Below are positions 1 through 5,520 of a stretch of 6,454 nt of DNA, piece by piece. The notes below the pieces were generated by a model. That model saw only the letters and a list, made by a program, of their open reading frames with translations. It made no database searches and was not told the DNA's origin. The stretch is taken from positions 1 through 6,454 of the forward strand of contig USNI01000056.1 of the NCBI GenBank assembly GCA_900555975.1, read 5' to 3'. Positions within the stretch are counted from its first letter, which is position 1. The number at the start of each line of letters is the position of its first letter. Source of the stretch: an uncultured Desulfovibrio sp. Lineage in GTDB: Bacteria; Desulfobacterota; Desulfovibrionia; Desulfovibrionales; Desulfovibrionaceae. Both the position numbers and the translations under genes were made by a program.

Positions 1-401
1 CCGGTCAGAACGCAGAACGTGAACACCCACGGATGACCGGCAAAGAAACGACGGCTCAGGCACCATTTTGCCATGACGTCGTTGATGCCGCTTTTGTCAC
101 AGTAGGTCGTGAAGGCCAGAACGAAGATGGTGAAGAGCACGGCAGGATGGGAGAAGGCGCTGCCGATGATCTGACCCGGTTCGGCATATCCCGTGAAGCC
201 CAGCGCCACAAGGCAGATCATGCTGGGCCATGCAAAGCCGATGAAGGTCCATCCGAACAGCATGCCGAGAAACACACCCAGAATCTTCATGCCCATGGCG
301 GTAATGCCGAGAGGCGGCAGAAAACCGGTGCCGAAGGTGAGAAGAAAGAAGATGACGATATGCAGGATGTGCCTGCTGTCATTGACGGAAGGCTGACTCA
401 T
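1..401 (-). CDS. SLC13-type (divalent anion/sodium symporter-like) permease, N-terminal part
   Basis: Only the first 133 codons are present; the gene runs off the left edge. The reverse-strand reading opens with MSQPSVNDSRHILHIV and is very hydrophobic. Probable membrane segments lie near residues 12-31, 37-56, 58-72 and 84-101, with a polar stretch carrying CDKSG and LSRR at 101-118. The pattern of an ITAMGMKILGVF-like segment, then a GW turn, then WPSMICLVALGFTGY resembles the first helices of SLC13/DASS and related ArsB/CitM-type anion permeases, which import dicarboxylates, sulfate or similar anions with sodium at the inner membrane. The substrate cannot be read from this fragment. The start ATG (399-401) has a CAGGAG Shine-Dalgarno (410-415) eight bases upstream. 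It is divergent from a LysR-type regulator, which suggests effector-controlled expression. Family assignment is by remembered resemblance; another multi-pass transporter family is possible. Confidence 0.72.
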   Translation of the reverse strand, partial: MSQPSVNDSRHILHIVIFFLLTFGTGFLPPLGITAMGMKILGVFLGMLFGWTFIGFAWPSMICLVALGFTGYAEPGQIIGSAFSHPAVLFTIFVLAFTTYCDKSGINDVMAKWCLSRRFFAGHPWVFTFCVLT

Positions 402-449
402 GACGATTTCTCCTGTGTGGGGATATTTTCGAGGAGCCTCTCTGCACGG

Positions 450-469
450 AGGTATCCTTCATGATACCT
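450..469. promoter_or_regulatory. Inverted repeat 1, candidate regulator operator
   Basis: AGGTATC at 450-456 and GATACCT at 463-469 are perfect 7-bp arms around a 6-base centre. On the minus strand the repeat contains TATCAT (461-466 on the plus strand), a 5/6 match to a -10 box placed about 60 bases before the permease start, although no good -35 is seen for it. The position between divergent genes fits a LysR-type operator. Binding is inferred. Confidence 0.5.
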
Positions 470-482
470 GCATACAGCAGGT
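466..482. promoter_or_regulatory. Inverted repeat 2 overlapping the lysR -35, candidate operator
   Basis: ACCTGC at 466-471 and GCAGGT at 477-482 form perfect 6-bp arms around ATACA. The repeat shares four bases with inverted repeat 1 and covers the only plausible -35 (471-476) for the regulator gene. This is the usual arrangement for autorepression by a LysR-type protein. That role is inferred from position only. Confidence 0.45.
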
Positions 483-499
483 CCCGGCTTGTGTATAAT
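471..499 (+). promoter_or_regulatory. Probable sigma-70 promoter of the LysR-type gene
   Basis: A perfect TATAAT -10 lies at 494-499. The matching -35 at 17-bp spacing is CATACA (471-476), a 3/6 match to consensus, so the promoter would be weak or activator-dependent. Transcription would begin near 506, giving a leader of about 50 bases before the ATG at 558. Confidence 0.5.
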
Positions 500-508
500 T
501 GCTTTTTT

Positions 509-525
509 TTATAACTTGGTTATAA
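509..525. promoter_or_regulatory. Inverted repeat 3, TTATAAC-TTG-GTTATAA
   Basis: TTATAAC at 509-515 and GTTATAA at 519-525 are perfect 7-bp arms around TTG. The site sits just downstream of the predicted lysR transcription start, where a bound dimer would block the regulator's own transcription. It is embedded in the direct repeats at 510-540. No binding protein can be named from sequence, though the adjacent LysR product is the obvious candidate. Confidence 0.5.
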
Positions 526-540
526 CTTTTTTTATAGCTT
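510..540. repeat. Three AT-rich direct repeats, helically phased
   Basis: TATAACTT occurs at 510-517 and 521-528, and the variant TATAGCTT at 533-540. Start-to-start spacings are 11 and 12 bases, close to one helical turn, so the copies face roughly the same side of the DNA. Intervening T-runs at 503-510 and 527-533 suggest intrinsic curvature. This may help a multimeric regulator bridge sites, but it could also be chance in AT-rich DNA. Confidence 0.45.
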
Positions 541-557
541 GGTCGGGATGGGATTGT

Positions 558-1589
558 ATGCGTTTGGAACAGCTTCAGTATTTTGTTCAGGTCGTTGAGT
601 CGCATTCGTTCAACCGGGCGGCCCAGCATCTCAACATCACGCAGCCGGCTTTGACGAATTCCATCCGTGCGCTGGAGGAGGAGCTGGGAGTCCAGCTTCT
701 GATACGCAGCCGCAGAGGCTGCGTACCCACGTCATGGGGGGTGCGCATCTATGAGGACTGCAAGAGCCTGCTGTCCGAACTTTCCGCAAAGATGGCGTCA
801 TGGCGCAGTCTGGGGGCGGGACGGGGCAGGACGGAACCCGTCATGGTTCCCGTGGTGGCCATTCCCTCGGCCTGCAATTATCTGGCGGAGCATGTGTTCT
901 CCCAGATCAAGACGGCGCTTCCTCTGGTGGACATCGTCCTGCATGAGGCGACGGTGTATGACCTTTATTCCTTTCTACAGAAGGGAAAGGCGCATATCGG
1001 CGTGACGGCCTTTTCCGACGGAGAGGCGGAAAAGCTCATCAGTCAGTACGGGGAGATAGGGTTCCGATGTGAGCCGCTCATGGAGGATGAGTACTACATC
1101 TTTCTTTCCACACGTCATCCTCTGGCGGCAAAGGAGAAACTGAGTCCTGCCGACTGCGCCACGCTCACTCTGGCCACCTATTCCAACCAGATTCTCAAGC
1201 GCAACCAGCTGTTTCAGAAAAAGGTGTTCGACGTTGTGGGCATAACGCGCTATTCGTACGTGAACAGTCGTGAGAACATCATGCAGATGGTGGCACAGAA
1301 CAAGGCCGCCGGCTGTTTTCTTCATCGCATGTCGGCCTACAGCTGGTACATCACCAACGGACTTATCCGTGCGCTGCCTGTGGAGGGCATGCGTCTCATG
1401 CCGTCCTTTCACTATCTCGTTTCGCTCGAACGGAACATGCTCAGTTCCGAGGAACGGCAGGTCGTGGATTTCATACGCAGCAGGTATGATGGAGACGTGT
1501 CCTCCCTTGACGGAAAGGGGAGCGGCGGTCCATTGTGGAGACCGGAAGAGACGCGTGCTGCGGTCGCGACGTCAGCGCCGGCGGAGTGA
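558..1589 (+). CDS. LysR-type transcriptional regulator
   Basis: The product is 343 residues, slightly long for the family (usually about 290-330). The N-terminus MRLEQLQYFVQVVESHSFNR is the standard LysR opening. The winged helix-turn-helix spans about residues 3-62, with the recognition-helix region ITQPALTNSIRALEEELG (27-44) and the wing LLIRSRRGCVPTSWG (47-61). A linker helix leads into a two-lobed effector-binding domain of about residues 90-300. A Gly/Ser/Pro-rich tail of roughly 30 residues has no recognisable domain. The reading frame is open back to a TTG at 489, but those 23 extra residues are hydrophobic, cross the TATAAT box and precede the canonical start, so ATG 558 is chosen; the G-rich stretch at 545-553 is a weak ribosome site. 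The divergent permease is the likely target. The effector is unknown; LysR proteins usually sense a small metabolite linked to the regulated gene. Confidence 0.93.
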   Translation: MRLEQLQYFVQVVESHSFNRAAQHLNITQPALTNSIRALEEELGVQLLIRSRRGCVPTSWGVRIYEDCKSLLSELSAKMASWRSLGAGRGRTEPVMVPVVAIPSACNYLAEHVFSQIKTALPLVDIVLHEATVYDLYSFLQKGKAHIGVTAFSDGEAEKLISQYGEIGFRCEPLMEDEYYIFLSTRHPLAAKEKLSPADCATLTLATYSNQILKRNQLFQKKVFDVVGITRYSYVNSRENIMQMVAQNKAAGCFLHRMSAYSWYITNGLIRALPVEGMRLMPSFHYLVSLERNMLSSEERQVVDFIRSRYDGDVSSLDGKGSGGPLWRPEETRAAVATSAPAE

Positions 1590-1608
1590 GTCCGTACACG
1601 CGTCTTTT

Positions 1609-1638
1609 CGCTGCGGACTTTCTTCCGCGGCGTATTTT
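1609..1638 (+). terminator. Probable intrinsic terminator of the LysR-type gene
   Basis: CGCTGCGG (1609-1616) pairs with CCGCGGCG (1625-1632) over 8 bp with one G-U pair and an 8-base loop, followed by TATTTTC. It lies 20 bases after the lysR stop and about 27 bases before the next start codon. An alternative longer-range pairing, AGTCCG (1589-1594) with CGGACT (1614-1619), overlaps it. If the terminator works, the glycosyltransferase gene depends on read-through or on a promoter inside lysR. Confidence 0.45.
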
Positions 1639-1664
1639 CAGGGCCTCATATCGGGGAGAGCAGT

Positions 1665-2654
1665 ATGGAGCATACGGAAGTCGGCGTCATCATTCTGACG
1701 TACAATGACTGGAAAAACACGCTGGAATGTCTTGCGTGCGTTCATGATCAGAGCGGTCTGCCGCGTCGTGTCGTCGTATGCGACAATGGTTCGGACAACG
1801 CCGTGGCCGATCGTATTCTGGAGGAGTGGAGTGCTCTTGCGGCCAGAGACGGTCTGCCGGAACCTGTGGAGGTATACGGTTCGGACACGTCGGCCGCTCC
1901 TCTGGTTCTGCTTCGTCGCGAGGAGCCTGAAAGCATAGGCGGCGCCATGAACGCGGGAATGCGCTTTCTTCTGTATGACAGGGACTGTCACGGCTTCTGG
2001 CTTTTGCGTAACGACGCCCGTCCGGAATCCTTTGCGCTGGCGGCGCTTCTCCATCATCTTGAGGATAAGGATCTCAGTCTGCCCATCGGCATGGTCGGCT
2101 CCACGCAGCTTGTGAAGGATTCGGATGTGCTGGAATGTGCCGCCGGAGGACGCTGGAGCCGGTGGACCGGCGACCAGATTCCGCTTGACAAGGGACTGGA
2201 GAGACACGGCTTGTCCGATCGAAAGGAAGTCGCGGAGCGTCTGGACTATGTTTCGGATGCATCCTGCCTCATCACCCGGACCATGGCTGAGGACATCGGA
2301 CTTTTTGATGAGCGTTTCAGCGGCTTCTATGAGGACGTGGAATATGGTCTTCGTGCCAGAAAGGCCGGATATGCCCTGAACTGGGCGCCCGGTGCCATGG
2401 TTCGCCGCATGGACTGCTCCACTGCCGGCCTGACGCCGTTTTTAAGTGTGACGGATGATCCTGAACTGGCACCCAAGGATGACATGAATTTCATCCGGGC
2501 GCGTTTTTATCTTCTGCGTCTTGCGCATCCTTTTGCGCTTCCGTTCATGCTGCTGGCACTGCCTTTTTCATGGCGCACGTTTCGTTCCCGAAGGGGACGG
2601 TTCTTCATGGTCATGCGAGCTGCGCTGGACGGAGCTGCGGGCCGCATGAAGTAG
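1665..2654 (+). CDS. Family 2 glycosyltransferase, rhamnosyltransferase-like
   Basis: The 329-residue product has GT-A fold signatures in order. The nucleotide-binding first strand is VGVIILTYNDW (residues 6-16), then VVVCDNGSDN (36-45), then the SIGGAMNAGM segment equivalent to the N-x-G-G-x-x-N-x-G loop, then LLRNDARPE, where D117 takes the metal-binding DXD position. The acceptor-side motif is FDERFSGFYEDVEYGLRARK, with E223-D224 as the likely catalytic acidic pair. Such enzymes move a sugar, often dTDP-rhamnose, onto a lipid-linked or surface glycan at the inner face of the membrane. A hydrophobic patch at about 281-302 suggests peripheral membrane contact. A GGGGAG ribosome site (1653-1658) sits six bases before the ATG. 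No other glycan genes are in the window, so donor and acceptor cannot be assigned; the stop is followed directly by a strong terminator. Confidence 0.9.
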   Translation: MEHTEVGVIILTYNDWKNTLECLACVHDQSGLPRRVVVCDNGSDNAVADRILEEWSALAARDGLPEPVEVYGSDTSAAPLVLLRREEPESIGGAMNAGMRFLLYDRDCHGFWLLRNDARPESFALAALLHHLEDKDLSLPIGMVGSTQLVKDSDVLECAAGGRWSRWTGDQIPLDKGLERHGLSDRKEVAERLDYVSDASCLITRTMAEDIGLFDERFSGFYEDVEYGLRARKAGYALNWAPGAMVRRMDCSTAGLTPFLSVTDDPELAPKDDMNFIRARFYLLRLAHPFALPFMLLALPFSWRTFRSRRGRFFMVMRAALDGAAGRMK

Positions 2655-2656
2655 AT

Positions 2657-2703
2657 AAAAAAACATCCCCTGTCCGCAGTCATCGGACAGGGGATGTTTT
2701 TTT
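2657..2703. terminator. Bidirectional intrinsic terminator
   Basis: CATCCCCTGTCCG (2664-2676) pairs perfectly with CGGACAGGGGATG (2684-2696) over 13 bp, with a 7-base loop. Seven A residues precede the stem and seven T residues follow it, so it works in both directions. It lies between the convergent glycosyltransferase (stop 2652-2654) and ribB (stop 2717-2719) and should end both transcripts. Confidence 0.95.
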
Positions 2704-2716
2704 CATGAAAGACCGG

Positions 2717-3367
2717 CTACCTGGCGGCTTCTTCCATACGATACCGAGCCACGTCGTCGACGGTGGCAAGAGGCATGTTGTGGGCGCGCGCAAAGGCAGC
2801 CACTTCAGGCAGGCGGGCCATGGTGCCGTTTTCCAGCGTCAGTTCGCACAGAACCCCGGCAGGGGCCAGCCCGGCCATGCGGCACAGATCCACGGTGACT
2901 TCGGTATGTCCGCGGCGTTCAAGAACGCCGTTGGGCCGGGCGCGAAGAGGAAAAACGTGACCGGGACGGTTCAGATCTTCGGGTTTTGCATCGGGGGCTA
3001 TGGCCGCCTTGACGGTCGTGACCCGGTCGGCAGCGGACACGCCGGTGGTCACTCCCCTGGCAGCCTCGATGGACACGGTGAAGGCCGTGTGGTTTTTGTT
3101 GGTATTGTGCTGCACCATGGGGGGCAGATCGAGGGCGTTGGCTTTTTCGTCGGTCAGGCAGAGGCAGACGATGCCGCTGCACTCACGGATGAGCAGAGCC
3201 ATCTGTTCCGGCGTAAGGGTCTCGGCGGCGTAGATGAGATCTCCTTCGTTTTCACGGTCCTCATCATCGACGATGAGAACGCCGTTGCCGCTTTTGAGTG
3301 AAGCAATGGCACGTTCCACACGTTCACGGGGAGTTCCGAAGGATTCAAGGATGGAAAGCTGACGCAT
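2717..3367 (-). CDS. ribB: 3,4-dihydroxy-2-butanone-4-phosphate synthase
   Basis: The 216-residue product is the length of stand-alone RibB (E. coli 217) and is not fused to a GTP cyclohydrolase II domain. It converts ribulose 5-phosphate to 3,4-dihydroxy-2-butanone 4-phosphate plus formate in the cytosol, supplying the four-carbon unit of riboflavin. Family motifs run along the chain: [17 protein letters not shown] (8-24), the acidic metal and substrate loop [55 protein letters not shown], then [13 protein letters not shown] and GHTEVTVDL near the C-terminus, and PAGVLCEL. The frame is open upstream to 3460, but ATG 3365-3367 matches the usual N-terminus and has AAAGGAG six bases before it. 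The gene is alone in its unit, under an FMN riboswitch, and convergent with the glycosyltransferase. Confidence 0.97.
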   Translation of the reverse strand: MRQLSILESFGTPRERVERAIASLKSGNGVLIVDDEDRENEGDLIYAAETLTPEQMALLIRECSGIVCLCLTDEKANALDLPPMVQHNTNKNHTAFTVSIEAARGVTTGVSAADRVTTVKAAIAPDAKPEDLNRPGHVFPLRARPNGVLERRGHTEVTVDLCRMAGLAPAGVLCELTLENGTMARLPEVAAFARAHNMPLATVDDVARYRMEEAAR

Positions 3368-3373
3368 GACAAA

Positions 3374-3450
3374 CTCCTTTGGGAGAATATCCGGCATCAG
3401 GGCGGCATAAGGCACTGGGAGAGAGGAGAGGGGGACCTCTGAAGGAGGTC
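3374..3450 (-). promoter_or_regulatory. ribB expression platform: Shine-Dalgarno and anti-Shine-Dalgarno
   Basis: In the RNA (minus strand) the ribosome site AAAGGAG is at 3380-3374. An upstream CUCCUU at 3447-3442 can pair with six of its bases. The same CUCCUU is partly buried in a local hairpin, GACCUC (3450-3445), loop CUUCA, GAGGUC (3439-3434), so the two pairings exclude each other. There is no U-tract after the hairpin. This points to control of translation initiation, not termination. Which state FMN favours is inferred from other riboswitches of this class. Confidence 0.55.
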
Positions 3451-3458
3451 TGGGATCC

Positions 3459-3596
3459 ATTCTCTTTCGTCCGGACTGTTACCGTCGGCCCCGGATTTTC
3501 ACCGGATCTGCGGTTCTTCCCATGAAGAGCCGCCCGCGGGCTTCCGAACCAGATCGGATCACCGCCGGTGGGGACTTTCACCCCGCCCTGAGAAAT
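3459..3596 (-). promoter_or_regulatory. FMN riboswitch (RFN element)
   Basis: The minus strand carries the conserved RFN blocks in order: AGGGCGGGGTGAAAGTCCCC, then ACCGGCGGT, then GCCCGCGG, a variable peripheral stem (GCGGCTCTTC against GAAGAACCGC), then AGATCCGGTGAAAATCCGG, GGCCGACGGT and AGTCCGGACGAAAGAGAA. The closing P1 helix can form between UUCUC (3594-3590) and GAGAA (3464-3460). This RNA binds flavin mononucleotide and reduces ribB expression when FMN is plentiful. It begins within a few bases of the predicted transcription start, and the ribB ATG is about 90 bases past its 3' end. Confidence 0.97.
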
Positions 3597-3605
3597 ATGT
3601 CTTAT

Positions 3606-3633
3606 TTTTTAATCCGTTCGGACATCGTGTCAA
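3606..3633 (-). promoter_or_regulatory. Promoter of the FMN riboswitch-ribB transcript
   Basis: On the minus strand a perfect -35 TTGACA (3633-3628) is followed after 16 bases by TAAAAA (3611-3606), a 4/6 match to the -10; AAAAAT at 18-base spacing is an alternative. The start would fall near 3599, immediately before the riboswitch, which supports the call. Confidence 0.7.
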
Positions 3634-3757
3634 GAGTCGCTGTCATTTTTTTGCAGCGTTGTCACATGGTTCCCTCATAAAAAGTCTGCGGCACGTCGTG
3701 GAGGAGAGCATGGCCGAAGGAACCTGCAGCACGGGGACCGAAGCCTCGGCATTGCCG

Positions 3758-3786
3758 TTGACAGAGCCGCCCAAGCCTGAGACAAT
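3758..3786 (+). promoter_or_regulatory. Probable sigma-70 promoter of tyrS
   Basis: A perfect TTGACA (3758-3763) is followed at exactly 17 bases by GACAAT (3781-3786), a 4/6 match to the -10. Transcription would start near 3793, leaving a leader of about 75 bases before ATG 3869. The promoter lies inside a frame that is open with tyrS, which argues that the upstream in-frame start codons are not the main ones. Confidence 0.6.
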
Positions 3787-3802
3787 ACCTGCCTGCCCGT
3801 AT

Positions 3803-3816
3803 TCCGGCCGGCCGGA
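3803..3816. repeat. 14-bp perfect palindrome in the tyrS leader
   Basis: TCCGGCCGGCCGGA reads the same on both strands. In RNA it can fold as a 5-bp stem with a CCGG loop, and it lies just after the predicted tyrS transcription start. A second small stem, GCCG (3841-3844) with CGGC (3849-3852), abuts the AGGAG ribosome site. Either could tune tyrS translation or be an operator, but no known element matches. Confidence 0.5.
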
Positions 3817-3868
3817 GGGGCATATCGTTTATCATTCAGCGCCGCTACCGGCAGGAGCAATAAAAGTG

Positions 3869-5065
3869 ATGACCATTGACGAACAGGTGAAGATCATACG
3901 TCGCGGCATTGTGGACCTTGTAAGCGAAGAGGATCTCCGCAAGAAGCTGGCCCGCGACAAGCCCTTGAACATCAAGGTAGGTTTCGATCCTACCGCGCCC
4001 GACCTGCACCTCGGACATACCGTGGTCATCCACAAGATGCGTCAGTTTCAGGAACTGGGACATAACGTCACCTTCCTTATCGGCGACTTTACCGGCCGCA
4101 TCGGTGATCCTTCCGGCAAGTCCAAGACCCGTCCTCCTCTCACCGAGGAGGAAGTGAGACGCAATGCCGAGACCTATAAGGAACAGGTCTTCAAGATCCT
4201 TGATCCCGAGAAGACGACGGTCGGATTCAACTCCGAGTGGGGAGACAGAATGAGTCCGGCTGATTTTTTGCGTCTCATGTCGAACTGCACCGTGGCACGC
4301 ATGATGGAGCGGGACGATTTTGCCAAACGTTACCGCGAGAATACACCCATTGCCATTCATGAGTTCATGTATCCGCTGCTGCAGGCCTATGACTCCGTCA
4401 TGCTGCATACCGACGTGGAAATGGGCGGCACCGATCAGATCTTCAACCTGCTCATGGGACGCACGCTTCAGGGCCATTACGGCATGGAGTCCCAGTGCGC
4501 GCTGACCATGCCTCTTCTGGTAGGTCTGGACGGCGAGCGCAAGATGTCCAAATCCTACGGCAACTACATAGGCGTCATGGAATCTCCCGCGGATCAGTTC
4601 GGCAAGGCCATGTCCATTTCCGATGACCTCATGTGGAACTGGTATGAGCTTATTTCCGTGAAGAGTCTCGAGGAAATCGCCGACATGAAGGCCCGCGTGC
4701 AGGCCGGTTCCCTGCACCCCAAGCTCGTGAAGGAAGAGCTTGCCATGGAAATCGTGGCCCGCTATCACGGTGAGGAAGCGGCTGCTGCCGCGCGTGAGGG
4801 CTTCAACAACGTCTTCCGCAAGGGCGGCATTCCTGAAGATGCCATTGCCTGGAGCGTGAATTCCGCCGAGGACGACTGTTCTCCCGTGGCCATTCTGGCT
4901 GCCACCGGTCTGGTGCCGTCCCGCGGCGAGGCCAAGCGCAAGATTGCCGCCGGATCCCTCAAGGTGAACGGAGAAAAGCTGACGGACGGTCTTACCGCGC
5001 TGCCGGCCGGAGAGTATACGCTCAAGTACGGCAAGAAGGGCTTTGTCGTCCTTACCGTGAAGTAG
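3869..5065 (+). CDS. tyrS: Tyrosine--tRNA ligase
   Basis: The product is 398 residues, the usual size of bacterial TyrRS of this subgroup. It is a class I synthetase that activates tyrosine with ATP and charges tRNA-Tyr in the cytosol. Visible motifs are the HIGH-type signature PDLHLGH (44-50) after GFDPTA, a [12 protein letters not shown] loop, [10 protein letters not shown], the tyrosine-site segment [17 protein letters not shown] at 225-229, and a C-terminal S4 RNA-binding domain from about 345 to the end ([20 protein letters not shown]). ATG 3869 is chosen because it gives the normal N-terminus [18 protein letters not shown] (3853-3857) is 11 bases upstream, and GTG 3866 directly before it is a close alternative. 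The frame stays open upstream to a TTG at 3659, with an ATG at 3710 behind a strong GGAGGAG. That longer form would add 53 residues rich in Pro, Thr and Glu that are not typical of the family. Confidence 0.95.
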   Translation: MTIDEQVKIIRRGIVDLVSEEDLRKKLARDKPLNIKVGFDPTAPDLHLGHTVVIHKMRQFQELGHNVTFLIGDFTGRIGDPSGKSKTRPPLTEEEVRRNAETYKEQVFKILDPEKTTVGFNSEWGDRMSPADFLRLMSNCTVARMMERDDFAKRYRENTPIAIHEFMYPLLQAYDSVMLHTDVEMGGTDQIFNLLMGRTLQGHYGMESQCALTMPLLVGLDGERKMSKSYGNYIGVMESPADQFGKAMSISDDLMWNWYELISVKSLEEIADMKARVQAGSLHPKLVKEELAMEIVARYHGEEAAAAAREGFNNVFRKGGIPEDAIAWSVNSAEDDCSPVAILAATGLVPSRGEAKRKIAAGSLKVNGEKLTDGLTALPAGEYTLKYGKKGFVVLTVK

Positions 5066-5071
5066 GTCGCC

Positions 5072-5431
5072 ATGATTGATGTGAAGCCGGAACCTTTCGG
5101 CCGTTGCGCCGATGACCGCTGCCCCGGCCGCTGTCCGTATCGCGACGCCGGACTCATGTCGCCGGAAGGGCGTGCCGCGCTTCTCGGTTCGCTTCGTCCT
5201 GCAGAAGGGGAACCGTGGCCGGCCAGGGTTGTCCACGTGACGTGTCAGCCCGAGGAAACGCAGGTGGACGTGCCCCGCGTCAAGGCCAAGAACGTCGGCA
5301 TTCTCCTGAAGACGCTCGGTCTTCGTCAGGGAACGGCCATCGTGGCCTGTGGAAATACGCTTCTGACGCCCGATACGCCACTGTACCCGAATCAGAAGAT
5401 TCTGGTCAGAAAGGTGATGAGCAGCGGTTAG
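5072..5431 (+). CDS. Small Cys-cluster protein with ThiS/MoaD-like beta-grasp domain
   Basis: This 119-residue product is not assigned to a named family. Its N-terminus has a cysteine cluster, C12-x4-C17-x3-C21 (RCADDRCPGRCPYRD), that could hold zinc or an iron-sulfur centre. Further cysteines are C58 and C93. Residues 52-119 have the strand-helix-strand pattern of the ubiquitin-like sulfur carriers: VVHVTCQPEE, VDVPRVKAKNVGILLKTLGL, GTAIVACGNTLLTPDTPL, QKILVRKVMSSG. The placement of LLKxLGL, the LLTPD turn and the final strand is as in ThiS and MoaD. Those carriers end in Gly-Gly, which is adenylated and thiocarboxylated; this one ends in Ser-Gly. The ATG lies six bases past the tyrS stop with no clear ribosome site, so translational coupling to tyrS is likely. 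A role in sulfur transfer or tRNA modification is inference only. M29 is a less likely start. Confidence 0.82.
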   Translation: MIDVKPEPFGRCADDRCPGRCPYRDAGLMSPEGRAALLGSLRPAEGEPWPARVVHVTCQPEETQVDVPRVKAKNVGILLKTLGLRQGTAIVACGNTLLTPDTPLYPNQKILVRKVMSSG

Positions 5432-5471
5432 AGACGTCGTCATCAAATAAATATATATATGATGCGTTGTC

Positions 5472-5520
5472 GAGAGGACCGTCCGTCTGCGGAATATGCC
5501 CGCGGACGGACGGTCCTCTC
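5472..5520. terminator. 21-bp hairpin after the tyrS operon, without U-tract
   Basis: GAGAGGACCGTCCGTC (5472-5487) pairs perfectly with GACGGACGGTCCTCTC (5505-5520). The stem continues through one G-U pair and four more G-C pairs to a 7-base loop (5493-5499). It lies 40 bases after the stop of the beta-grasp gene, preceded by the AT-rich stretch 5442-5463. What follows on the plus strand is TATGTGTCTTT, not a clean U-run, so it is either an atypical terminator or a 3'-end stabilising structure. Confidence 0.6.

Noticed and set aside
33..464. 143-codon plus-strand frame at the left edge
   Set aside because: It is antisense to the permease fragment, which has a good ribosome site and clear membrane segments; the plus frame is charged and motif-free and runs through the intergenic operators.
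489..557. Upstream TTG extension of the LysR gene
   Set aside because: It would add 23 hydrophobic residues before the standard LysR N-terminus and begins upstream of the TATAAT box itself.
2570..3301. 243-codon plus-strand frame opposite ribB
   Set aside because: It overlaps the glycosyltransferase end, the bidirectional terminator and ribB antisense; its composition (Gly- and His-rich, no motifs) is typical of an antisense shadow.
3368..3460. Longer RibB start at 3460 or at the ATG encoding residue 22 of that frame
   Set aside because: Both lie in the riboswitch expression platform; only ATG 3367 has AAAGGAG at good spacing and matches the known RibB N-terminus.
3634..3757. T-box or other amino-acid-sensing leader before tyrS
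   Set aside because: No T-box consensus or specifier-like arrangement is visible, and the likely tyrS promoter lies downstream of this stretch.
3845..5446. 533-codon open frame antisense to tyrS and the beta-grasp gene
   Set aside because: It mirrors the coding strand of two well-supported genes, has no recognisable domains and spans their junction; it is an antisense artefact of GC-rich codon use.
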